DNA from: an uncultured Pseudomonadota bacterium
GTDB lineage: Bacteria; Myxococcota_A; UBA796; SXON01
NCBI GenBank assembly: GCA_903900265.1
Contig: CAIUMM010000182.1
Location: 1 to 58,296 of the forward strand
DNA: 58,296 nucleotides
Reading direction: 5' to 3'
Below, piece after piece: positions 27,793-36,200 of this stretch; position 1 is the first letter of the stretch, and each line of letters begins with the position of its first letter. The position numbers and the translations under genes are program-made. Under the pieces are notes generated by a model, which saw only the letters and a program-made list of their open reading frames with translations, did no database searches and was not told where the DNA came from.

Positions 27793-28248
27793 CTACGCCG
27801 GATGGCGCTGCCGCCACCGCGCGATGGCCCAGGCCGCCGGACCGATGGTGACCCCCATCGCGATGCCGAGGACCACGCTGCCGTAGCAGCACGAGTAGAA
27901 CATCTCGGGAGCGGTCTTCAGCGTCTCAAGGAAAGAGTGGCCGAACGCGGAAGTGTCGACGCCGTGCATGGTGCCGTGCCGCAGGTAGTCGCCGATGGCG
28001 ATCTCCAGCGCGATCAGGAACGGTGCGAAGAACGGGTTGGAGATGTTCGCGGCTGCGTACATGACGGCGTCGTTCAGGCGAAACATCCGAGACAGCACCA
28101 CGCACACGCCAAGGTGGATGCCGTACAGCGGCAGCGCGCCTACAAACACGCCGATGCCCACCGCCCATCCGATCCCCGAAGGAGTCAGATTTGCAGATAG
28201 GACGGCTCGAATTTTGGCACGGAGCTGCGCGATACGCTTACGAAGCAC
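27793..28248 (-). CDS. DUF2062-family membrane protein
   Basis: The 151 residues form three or four hydrophobic helices with the DUF2062 pattern: SPxxIGWAVGIGVFVGALPLYGIH near 20-45 and AANISNPFFAPFLIALEIAIGDYL near 65-90. The biochemical function of the family is unknown; members often sit near glycosyltransferases and lipid genes. It overlaps the halogenase-like gene by 11 bases and is the last gene of the minus-strand ACP unit. Confidence 0.75.
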   Translation of the reverse strand: MLRKRIAQLRAKIRAVLSANLTPSGIGWAVGIGVFVGALPLYGIHLGVCVVLSRMFRLNDAVMYAAANISNPFFAPFLIALEIAIGDYLRHGTMHGVDTSAFGHSFLETLKTAPEMFYSCCYGSVVLGIAMGVTIGPAAWAIARWRQRHPA

Positions 28249-29458
28249 CCGACTCCATCCCCGCCGCGGCTTGCGGGTGGTTGGCGTAGTAGGTCTTCAA
28301 CATGCCCGCGAGCTCGCCCATGCGGTCTGCCATGCGACGCGGCGTCGTGCTCTTCGGATTGTAGACATCTCCAGCAAGGAGCGACACAATCCCCCGACGG
28401 TGGTAGGGTTTCTGGAGGTGAACGGGCGCGCACGCGACGGCCATGAAGTCCCCCGCGTACCAGTGGTCGATCACCTTGCGGAACACGCTGGCTCCTTCAC
28501 GATAACGTGCTTGCCAAGCGTCAAGTTCGTCGGTGGAGCCGGAGAGCAGCGCGGGTGCCATCATGCGCGCCCCGCACAGCCCCAACAGCACGCCCGAGCT
28601 GAAGACCGGGTCGATGAACGTGGCAGCGTCCCCGCACAGGCCGAAGCCAGCGCCGTGGAACGTAGAGGACGTGGCGGTGAAGTCTTGCAAGCCGCGGAAC
28701 GGCAGGATGCGTTCGGCGCCGCCCAGTCGGGCACGCGCGTCTTCCGACATCGCCAGCGCGCCCTGAAAGCGCTCTTCAGAAGTGCCTCGGAGCGTACAAG
28801 CCGGCGACATCACGACGCCTACCGACGCGAGACCACCGCCAAACGGGATGATCCAGATCCAGCCGCCGGGGATGCAGCAGATCGTGATGTCTCCGGGCTG
28901 ATCGAGGCCGAGCTGCTTCACGCCGCGCATCCGCGTGCCGACCGCGCTGTTTTTTAGCTTCGGATCCGCCACGCGCAGGCCCAGCTGCTGCGAGAGCCAC
29001 ATGCTGCGACCGCCGGTGTCGATGATGCGGCCTGCGCGGTGGGTCCCGAGCGAGGACGTCAGCGTGCCCGAGTCGATATCCACCGCGGTGACCTTGCCGT
29101 ACTCGATGGCGCAGCCGTGACGTAGCGCAACCTCCCGCCAGCGGCGGTCAAAGACCTCCCGTTGTACCTGCCATGCGTGCGTATAGGTGGTGTCTTCGGC
29201 TTCGGAGAAGTCGAAGCGTACGCTCTTGCTCTCTGCGCTGCCGTCGCAGAACACCGCGCCGTGCTTGACGAGAAACCCGGAGGTGTCGAGCCCGAGCTCG
29301 TCGAACACGACGCGGGAGCAAGGCAGCATGGACTCGCCCACCACGCTCTCGGGGTGCTCAACCGCCTCGATCAGCGTCACTTTTGCGCCGCCGCGCGAAA
29401 GGTACGAGCCCAGCGCACAGCCGGTAGGTCCTGCTCCGATGATGAGGTAGTCCGTCAC
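28238..29458 (-). CDS. FAD-dependent halogenase-like / monooxygenase-like flavoprotein
   Basis: This 406-residue flavoprotein has the FAD-binding GAGPTG at 8-13, VGESMLP near 42-48, K65 at the position of the halogenase catalytic Lys, and W200-x-W202-x-I204-P205, the WxWxIP motif that marks flavin-dependent halogenases. Such enzymes use FADH2, oxygen and halide to halogenate aromatic substrates, often carrier-bound. It starts four bases inside the ACP gene end and lies in a polyene-like cluster, so an ACP-bound ring is a plausible substrate (inference). Related flavoproteins without halogenase activity exist, so activity is not assured. Confidence 0.7.
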   Translation of the reverse strand: MTDYLIIGAGPTGCALGSYLSRGGAKVTLIEAVEHPESVVGESMLPCSRVVFDELGLDTSGFLVKHGAVFCDGSAESKSVRFDFSEAEDTTYTHAWQVQREVFDRRWREVALRHGCAIEYGKVTAVDIDSGTLTSSLGTHRAGRIIDTGGRSMWLSQQLGLRVADPKLKNSAVGTRMRGVKQLGLDQPGDITICCIPGGWIWIIPFGGGLASVGVVMSPACTLRGTSEERFQGALAMSEDARARLGGAERILPFRGLQDFTATSSTFHGAGFGLCGDAATFIDPVFSSGVLLGLCGARMMAPALLSGSTDELDAWQARYREGASVFRKVIDHWYAGDFMAVACAPVHLQKPYHRRGIVSLLAGDVYNPKSTTPRRMADRMGELAGMLKTYYANHPQAAAGMESGAS

Positions 29459-29742
29459 GCTGCGTGCTCCGTGATGAAGGTTGCGAGCGCTCCCACGGAC
29501 GCGAATGCGGTGCGGGTGCGTGCGTCATCGGGCATTTTGACGCCGAATTCCTCCTCGACGTGGATCGCCAGCTCCAGCGCATCCACGGAGTCGAGGCCAA
29601 GGCCAGCGCCGAACAGTGGACCGTCGGTGGGGATGTCCTCTGCGCTGACGCCTTCGAGCAACAACACCCGTACGATCATCTCCTTGATGCGCGCTGGCAA
29701 GTCGTCAGCTTGGGCCTTCGGCGGGGTGTCGAGCGAGTTCAT
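29455..29742 (-). CDS. acyl carrier protein
   Basis: The 95-residue protein has the ACP fold: helix 1 around 17-32, and the phosphopantetheine site GLGLDSVDALEL with S52. It should be modified by a 4'-phosphopantetheinyl transferase and carry acyl or aryl intermediates. The N-terminus is about 12 residues longer than AcpP. It overlaps the halogenase-like gene by four bases, which suggests it presents that enzyme's substrate. It differs from the second ACP at 30511, so the two probably carry different intermediates. Confidence 0.88.
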   Translation of the reverse strand: MNSLDTPPKAQADDLPARIKEMIVRVLLLEGVSAEDIPTDGPLFGAGLGLDSVDALELAIHVEEEFGVKMPDDARTRTAFASVGALATFITEHAA

Positions 29743-29761
29743 CGGGGCTCCTGTGCGGGTT

Positions 29762-29779
29762 ATCTAACGGAATCTAACG
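29762..29779. promoter_or_regulatory. direct repeat in the ACP / YdcF divergent promoter region
   Basis: ATCTAACG occurs at 29762-29769 and again at 29772-29779, a ten-base period that puts both on the same face of the helix. It lies 20 bases upstream of the ACP start and 14 bases upstream of the YdcF-like start, so it may be a regulator site acting on either gene. Confidence 0.35.
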
Positions 29780-29793
29780 AGAGTGATGTGCGT

Positions 29794-30489
29794 ATGCAGG
29801 TGTTGCCGCGATGGACGCTGTTGGGGCTCGCCTGCGCGGGGAGCTTTATGCTTGCCGGTTGTCCTCGCAATTATCACACCTTGGCCGCCTCGGATCTGCC
29901 GATGACCGTCGCGCTCGTGCCTGGGTGCCCGACCGAAGCGGATGGCACGCTCTCCTGGTGCCAATGGCGCCGCGCGCTCTGGGCGGCGCACCTGTATGAG
30001 ACCGGCGCGGTTTCGTCGTTCGTTGCATCGGGAAATGCCGTTTATACGCCGTTTCGCGAGGCTGACTCCATCGCTGCAGGCATGGTCGCCTTGGGCGTCC
30101 CGGCGGCGGCGATCACCCTCGAACCCAAAGCGCTGCACACCGATGAGAACGTTGCTTATACGCTCAAAATCGTGGAGCCGCTCGCCCCTGCTCGCCTCGC
30201 CGTGGCCAGTGATGGGGGGCAGGCGGCGGGGGCGTGTGCGATGGTTCGCGCATGGAGCCCGATTCCGTGCGTAGTCGCGCCGATCGACGAAGTGTGGATG
30301 CGCGCCCGACTCGCTGAGGCCCTGCCAGACGTGAACCTCACCCCGGTAGAAGACTGGATCCCCCTGAAGGAGCGCGAGGCGCTGATCGCAGAAAGCACGG
30401 GATTTCGCCGACCTTCTTCGTTCTGGGTATACTTTTCCGGAGCCGTACTTGGTGCCTTCGGGGCCAGTAAACCGCCTCGTTTGCCGTGA
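29794..30489 (+). CDS. YdcF/ElyC-like (DUF218) lipoprotein
   Basis: The 231 residues start with a lipoprotein signal, lipobox LAGC with Cys at 23. The mature part follows the DUF218 pattern: VALVPGCP (strand and first conserved turn), a helix with R-x-x-x-A-A-x-L-Y, SSFVASGNAVYTPFREADSIAAGMV, and the TDENVAYTLKIVEP segment. Related proteins (SanA, ElyC, YdcF) act in envelope integrity; their reaction is unknown. It is the only plus-strand gene among the minus-strand cluster genes. The ATG at 29794 follows an upstream GTG in frame; ATG is preferred for signal length. Confidence 0.65.
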   Translation: MQVLPRWTLLGLACAGSFMLAGCPRNYHTLAASDLPMTVALVPGCPTEADGTLSWCQWRRALWAAHLYETGAVSSFVASGNAVYTPFREADSIAAGMVALGVPAAAITLEPKALHTDENVAYTLKIVEPLAPARLAVASDGGQAAGACAMVRAWSPIPCVVAPIDEVWMRARLAEALPDVNLTPVEDWIPLKEREALIAESTGFRRPSSFWVYFSGAVLGAFGASKPPRLP

Positions 30490-30512
30490 GGACGGCAGCG
30501 CTCTGACGCGCT
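30482..30512. terminator. paired hairpins between convergent YdcF-like and ACP genes
   Basis: TGCCGT/ACGGCA (30482-30487 and 30492-30497, loop GAGG) spans the YdcF-like stop, and AGCGC/GCGCT (30497-30501 and 30508-30512) reaches the ACP stop. Two hairpins in a 21-base convergent gap fit termination from both sides. No T-tract is present. Confidence 0.4.
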
Positions 30513-30810
30513 ACGAAGTAGCGTCTGTGGCGGCGCTGAGCGCGCTGTTGTGCTTTTCGGCGACGAGCTTGCGCACGTAGCTGTGGATGTCGGAGACGGT
30601 GCGAAACTGGCGCGCAACCTGGTCATCCAGCCGAATTCCGAAGCGCTTTTCAATCGCCACGAGCATGTCGGCGGCGTCGAGGCTGTCGAGGTCCAGATCT
30701 TCACGCAGCCTCGCTTCCGGGACAACCTTCGCGGGCTCCAATTCGAACTGGTCGATGAAGATGCGATCAAGGTCGGCGATGATTTGCTCGGCATCAAGAG
30801 ACTGGCTCAC
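30511..30810 (-). CDS. acyl carrier protein
   Basis: This 99-residue ACP carries the attachment Ser at S43 in DLDLDSLDAADML. Its body resembles the ACPs of aryl-polyene clusters in order: helix, REDLDLDS, then a long helix 2/3 with KRFGIRLDDQ. It should hold the growing acyl chain for the ketosynthases at 39265-41207 and pass it to the acyltransferases. The start is GTG, fixed by a strong AAGGAG at 30817-30822 five to six bases upstream. It follows the GT/acyltransferase gene by 26 bases. Confidence 0.9.
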   Translation of the reverse strand: MSQSLDAEQIIADLDRIFIDQFELEPAKVVPEARLREDLDLDSLDAADMLVAIEKRFGIRLDDQVARQFRTVSDIHSYVRKLVAEKHNSALSAATDATS

Positions 30811-30816
30811 ACGCTC

Positions 30817-30822
30817 TCCTTT
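30817..30822 (-). promoter_or_regulatory. strong Shine-Dalgarno deciding the GTG start of the ACP
   Basis: AAGGAG on the minus strand, one of the best ribosome-binding sites in the window, stands just before the GTG at 30810. ACPs are needed in excess of their enzymes, so a strong site is sensible. Confidence 0.6.
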
Positions 30823-30836
30823 GGACGAATGTCTCT

Positions 30837-32675
30837 TTATGTTATGTCTTCGTTACTGGCAACCTTGATCGAGCCCGAAGGGCGCTGCTCGACCGGGGGC
30901 TCTTGGGTCCAGAGGTCATGAAAGTTGTACCATTGCAGCGGCCAGCGCTGTACCCATGCCCCCACTTGGTCGGCGTACCGTTGCGCCCATTCTTGAATCT
31001 GAACGTCACGGTCGCGCTTGCGGTCAAACCTGCACTCCATCGGCGGGGCGCACACCACGCGAAAGGTGTGGCCGTCCTCCTTGAAGCAGCCGACGACGAT
31101 CACCGGCACCTGCGCGAGCGCGGCCAACAGCCACGGACCTGCCGGCACCTGACAGGGGGCGCCCAAGAGGTTCACCGTCACGCTGCGCGCGTCGATCAGC
31201 CGGTCGCCGTGCATCGCGACGACCGCGCCTTCTCGCAGCACCCGCAGCGCCGCGAGGGCGCTGAAGCCTTCGGTTCGGTTGACTGCGATCACCTGGGGGC
31301 GCCACTTCGGGTCCATGCCGTTCAGCACCGCCGTGCCGTGGTCCACCGTCGCGCTGAACCGGAGCACGTGGAGGCTCTTCATGCGGTCCGCCGCGCGGGT
31401 CGCTCCCGCGGTGCATTCGATGTTGCCGGCGTGCGCGGAGAGCAGAATGGCGCCGCGGTGCTGCGTGAACGCCTCCACCATGCACTCGGTCCCTTCGCTG
31501 ACGTACCGAAACTCATCGGGACCGTGGAGCGCCCACGCCATCCGGTCGACCAGCGCCTCCGCGAAGTTGCCGTAGATCTTCGCGCGCCCCATCCATGCAG
31601 ATTGTGTAGGAAGGGCGCGGGAAAGATACTGGTTGAGCGCGTGTCGCGGCGCGAAGGGGACGTACCAGAGCGACACCGCACGCGCCAACACGGTCGCGGG
31701 GCGGCGGCCGACGACGCGCAACACGCCGAACACGATGCGCCAGCCGAGAGAGAACCCGCGTGAGGTCGCGCTCCACCGACTGCGCTCGCGCGCGCGGGCC
31801 GAGCCGGGGCGAGGGAACCAGTACGGAGGCCAGAGGATGCGCTCAGCGATCAGCTTGATGTTGACCCAGGTGATCCGTGCGTTGTCCACCAACGGGCGAA
31901 AGCTGGTGACGCGCTCGGCTTTAGGAGGGTAGGTGACTTGACAGGGCAGGTCGCTCACCGGCATCCCCGACCACAGCGCTCGGGTCAACACCTCCACCTC
32001 CATGTCGTACCGACTCGACCCCAGCGACAGCGCGAGCACCGGGGCCAGCGGGTACGAACGAAACCCGCATTGGCTGTCAGCGACGCGCCAGCCCGTCTCT
32101 ACCCAGATCCAGAAGTTCGAAAAGCGACGGCCAAATCGGCTGATGCCGGGTGCTGTGCTCAGATCGCGAACGCCGGCGTAGATCACAAAGGGGTCCGCGG
32201 TGATCGCTGCGGCAAAAGCCGGGATGTCCTCCGGGTGGTGCTGCCCGTCGGCGTCGAGGCAGATCGCGTGGGTAAAGCCTGCTTTTGCGAGCGCCTTCAT
32301 GCCGGTGAGCAAGGCGGCGCCTTTGCCGCGATTGGCCGCGTGGGTGACGAGCGTCGCCCCCGCGTCTTCTGCGAGCGCGCCCGAACCGTCGGTGCTCCCG
32401 TCGTCGACGACAAAGACCGGCGTTCCCATCAACACGGCGCGCTCGACGACGCTGCCGATCGAACGGTAGTTGTTGTACGTGGGGATCAGGACGGCAGGAC
32501 GGGGCGGGAAGGGCGGCGGAGCAGGCCAAGGACTACGGCGCGCGAGCAGCAAGAACACCGCGGCGGTGGTGGTCGCGAGCGCGATCGGCCAGATCGGACC
32601 GGGTACGGGGGACCTCGCCCAGAGGATGAGCACGAGCGCGGCGAGGGTGGTGATCAGGATGCGGTCGAGCCTCAC
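30837..32675 (-). CDS. glycosyltransferase family 2 - LpxL-type acyltransferase fusion
   Basis: The 612 residues join two enzymes. After two N-terminal membrane helices (about 5-45) comes a GT2 domain (60-290) with DDGSTDGS (91-98) and the D-x-D motif DADGQ (141-145). The second half (310-600) is an LpxL/HtrB-type lipid acyltransferase with H415-x4-E420 (HAGNIE). This fusion type is a hallmark of aryl-polyene clusters, where it is thought to attach the polyene acyl group to a glycolipid at the inner membrane. It overlaps the upstream gene by four bases and precedes the ACP. Confidence 0.85.
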   Translation of the reverse strand: MRLDRILITTLAALVLILWARSPVPGPIWPIALATTTAAVFLLLARRSPWPAPPPFPPRPAVLIPTYNNYRSIGSVVERAVLMGTPVFVVDDGSTDGSGALAEDAGATLVTHAANRGKGAALLTGMKALAKAGFTHAICLDADGQHHPEDIPAFAAAITADPFVIYAGVRDLSTAPGISRFGRRFSNFWIWVETGWRVADSQCGFRSYPLAPVLALSLGSSRYDMEVEVLTRALWSGMPVSDLPCQVTYPPKAERVTSFRPLVDNARITWVNIKLIAERILWPPYWFPRPGSARARERSRWSATSRGFSLGWRIVFGVLRVVGRRPATVLARAVSLWYVPFAPRHALNQYLSRALPTQSAWMGRAKIYGNFAEALVDRMAWALHGPDEFRYVSEGTECMVEAFTQHRGAILLSAHAGNIECTAGATRAADRMKSLHVLRFSATVDHGTAVLNGMDPKWRPQVIAVNRTEGFSALAALRVLREGAVVAMHGDRLIDARSVTVNLLGAPCQVPAGPWLLAALAQVPVIVVGCFKEDGHTFRVVCAPPMECRFDRKRDRDVQIQEWAQRYADQVGAWVQRWPLQWYNFHDLWTQEPPVEQRPSGSIKVASNEDIT

Positions 32676-33232
32676 GACGGTGCCTCCGACGCCGACAGCT
32701 GCGGCAACGCGCGCCCGGGGAGCACGATGGTGAGCGTGTAGCCGCGTAAGCGATCGTGGAGCACGACCCGATCCGGGAGAAGCTCGGCGTAGGCGTTACC
32801 ACCCGCCCCATGCCAGCAGCGTTGCCAACCCGGGACGTCTACACCGTCCACCTTGAAGGCGTGCGCGCGCGTTCGGAGCTTGCCCTCAGCGCCGCACGCG
32901 CCGTCGGTGGTCGCGAAGGCGGTGCGCAGATCGCGCCCGAAGGGGAGGGCCTCCAGCCACGGCCGCCACGCGTCCAAGCCCGTCGTGATCGTGCCGGGCT
33001 GGCCTGGCATGTCGGCGGCGTAGCGCCCTTGCGCGCTGAACATCTTCAAGCCCCCCGGCGAGAGCAGCGTGAGCGACCAGTCTTGATCGTGCAGGTTGAC
33101 GATGCCCATGCCACCGAACGTGTGGCCATGCACTTCGATGCCTACGGTCACCGCGGCGTCTTCGATCACCGGGAGCGTGCAGGAAGCTCGGGCGGAGGCG
33201 CTGGTCCACATCGCGAAGAGCAGGCTGATCAT
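32672..33232 (-). CDS. small secreted protein, possibly DUF3261-like
   Basis: The 186 residues begin with a signal-peptide-like stretch (MISLLFAMWTSASARA), then a beta-rich domain with three cysteines and an ending LHDRLRGYTLTIVLPG. The ending and its place between the MMPL exporter and the GT/acyltransferase fit the DUF3261 proteins of aryl-polyene clusters, but similarity is too weak to be sure. It overlaps both neighbours by four bases, so it belongs to the operon. A periplasmic helper of export is a fair guess. Confidence 0.5.
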   Translation of the reverse strand: MISLLFAMWTSASARASCTLPVIEDAAVTVGIEVHGHTFGGMGIVNLHDQDWSLTLLSPGGLKMFSAQGRYAADMPGQPGTITTGLDAWRPWLEALPFGRDLRTAFATTDGACGAEGKLRTRAHAFKVDGVDVPGWQRCWHGAGGNAYAELLPDRVVLHDRLRGYTLTIVLPGRALPQLSASEAPS

Positions 33233-36200
33233 CGCAGCGCCGCCTTCGCGTCGCGCGCCTGCTCGGGCCGCTCGGGGCTCTTCATCACCGCCTCCAGCAA
33301 GGGACGCGCTTCCGTGTCCCGACTTTGCCCGGCCAGCAGCAAGCCCAGCGCGAGGGTCGCGTCGATATCTCCGGGGTTCAACCGAAGTGCCCGTTTCAGG
33401 TTGTCCTCGGCGGCCGCCGCAGGCAGTCCACCGGCGAGACGCACCAGCTCCCGCGCGCGCTGCACCCGCCAGGTCCGATCGGGGTCGTCCTCGGCGGCGA
33501 CGACCTCAGGCTCCAAGTTTCCAGCGAGCAGATCGTCGATCCCAAACTTCAAGAACTGACCTGAGAGGTTGGGCGCGCTGGACACGACGATCGTGCCGGC
33601 TGTCGCGTCGATGACTGCGCCGTGGGCCGCGATGTCCGCGTTGATCGAGGACTCGTGGCCGTCAGGGAGCTCCGCATCGCCTACGCCCTTGCGGTCGCGG
33701 AGGATCGCGATGGCGCTGGCTTCGGTGATCACCGGCGTGCGCTCCAGCAGCTCGTTCATCCGTGCGAGCCGCGCGGTGGTCGTGCCTTCGATCATGCGCA
33801 GGTGATTGGCGAGATCGCTGGCGTGTGGCCCGCGGAAGTGGTTGGAGAGCCCCATCGCCATGCCACCTTCCGCTTGTACACCCGCTGGCAGGCGCGTCAC
33901 GTCATTAGGCGTGACCTCAAAGATCGTCGATTCGCCCGTCTTTCCGTCGACCGCGAGGATGCCTTCGCTCACAAAACCCCGGCGCGCGTCGAGGATGCGC
34001 TGCACGTCGTCCAGCGAACGGGCATTTTCGAGGATCTCGCGGACGATGAAGATCATCGGCATCCCGAGGTGCACTTTGGCGTCCGACGCCGCTGCGAGCA
34101 CGCCCACGCCGATCTTCGCTTCATTCAGACCGGTGACCACCCCGTTCAACCCGACGATCGCGATGTGCACGAAGCCGAGCACGCCTTCCCCTTTGACCGC
34201 GATCACCGCTTTGTCGTGGTCGAAAGACGGTCCGCCGTCAAAATCGAAGTTGCGCGCCAGCATCGCGTGGCCGCCTTCTACGCGGTTGCCGCTCGCGACA
34301 AAGCCGGTGCAGGCGATGAGCGGGCTGTCTACCATCGCCTGACCGACATCGTGGATGGCGTGGTAGCAGAGCTTGCGCGTATAGTGCGGCGCGATCCAAC
34401 CGAATGTGTCATCGGTGCCGATGTCGGTGTAGCCGCGCAGCTCCGTCAGATACCGGTCGGGCAAGGTCTTGGCGATCGCGCTTCCGAACAGCGGTACCGC
34501 GCGAAAAAGACCATATTGAACCAAGGGATTGGTGACGTGCTTGTAGAACTCGCTGACGATGCCAGCCTCGTTGCGCTCTTGGAGTGGACCGGCGAGGATC
34601 GCGTTGGCGCGGCCGATGTCGTAGGGCGCGCCTTCAAGGCGCTCCACCCAGAGGCCGTGGGTACGAATCAGGCGGTTGTTCCCAACGTTGCGATCGACCG
34701 CGGTTCCGGTCAACCGCGGGAGGGCGGTGGGATTTGGAGGAGCGTCAGGTGGCTTGATCCAGCCCGCCATCGCGATCATCGCGTCGGCTTGAAAGAAGAG
34801 CACGGTCGCGACGCTCAGGCGCCGTACCCAGCGCCGGGTCGCTGACTCCCCGTCATCGGTGAGCACCGCCGGCACGATGAAGAACGCGGCCAACGCGGTC
34901 CAGCCGATGCCCAGCGATTCGGTGACGCCGACCCCGAACACCGCGGGATGTGTGGCGGTGCAGAGGCCGACAAATCCGGCGAACGCCGTGGCGAGCGCGA
35001 TGAAGATCGCGGCGCGGGCGGCGAGGAAGGTGCGCTGCGGGTCGGCGGCGGCGTTGGAGGAACGTGCGGCTTCATCACGGGCTTCGACCATGAAGATGCC
35101 TTGGTCAAACGCCACGCCGAGCACCAGTACGAACGCCGGGCCGCTCACGGGGGTCAGCGCGATGTTGAGCCAAGACAGCACGCCCAAGGTCCCCACGGCC
35201 GCAGCCAAGGAGGGGAGGCTCGCGGCGAAGACCTTGGCGGCGTCGCGGTACCGCACGAGCATGAAGAGCAGCACCGCCACCAACGCGAGTCCTGAGCGGG
35301 AAACCAGCTCGCCGCGGATGCGCTCTGCGCCGGCCGCGGCGACGCCCGCCGGGTACACGAAGCGCGCCGCCGGTGCGCTGACGCTCTGCTCATCGGGCTG
35401 ATCGGCGAGCCCTAACTGCATCTCGCGGCTGGCGTTGGCCAGCGCAGCTTCGCTCACGCCGATGACGATGGCCGCGACGCGTGCGTGTCCGTCCGGATCG
35501 ACCTGGATCGTGCGGGCGAGGATCTCACCCCCGACGGTGGTCTCCCACTGCGCCTTGTCCGGGCTCGCGGTGCTCTGCAACGACGAACGGAAGGCGGGCA
35601 GGAGCGTGGTCGGATCGAACCCCGCGGCGTTCGCGGCGTCGATGAAGCGCTGCTGTACGCCCGGTGCGGCCGCCAACGCGGTGCGGGTAGCCCGCTGAGA
35701 GGGCGAAGGGAGCAGGTCCAACGGGGAGTGCAGCCGGATGCCGTTGACGTGCTGCAAGGTTTGGGTGGCGCGCGCGAGCCCATCCAAGGCGGCGTCGAGC
35801 GACGCTCCTTCCGCGACGATCAGCCCCTGTGTGGTCTCGCCGCCATACCGAGCGCGGATCGCCGCGTCGAGCGCGGCAGTCGCGGGCAAACGGGCGTCCA
35901 TCGACCGAGGATCGCCGTCGAAGTGTACGTTCATGGCGCGGGTTCCGAGCGCCGCGAGCGCAAGCAGCAAGGCTCCTGCGAGCAACCCGGGCACGCGCAT
36001 CGGCAGCGGGAGCCAAGGCACGCGATCTCCCGGCCGTGCCAAGGCCGCGAACAGCGCAGGGCCGGCGAGCGCGATGGTCCCGAAAGCGCCGATAGAACAG
36101 CCGATTCCGATCAGGCCGAGATCGCTGACCGCCTGGTAGGCGCTGGTCGCCAGCGCGACGAAGGCGAGCACCGTCGCGCCGACGGAGATCAAGTACGCCG

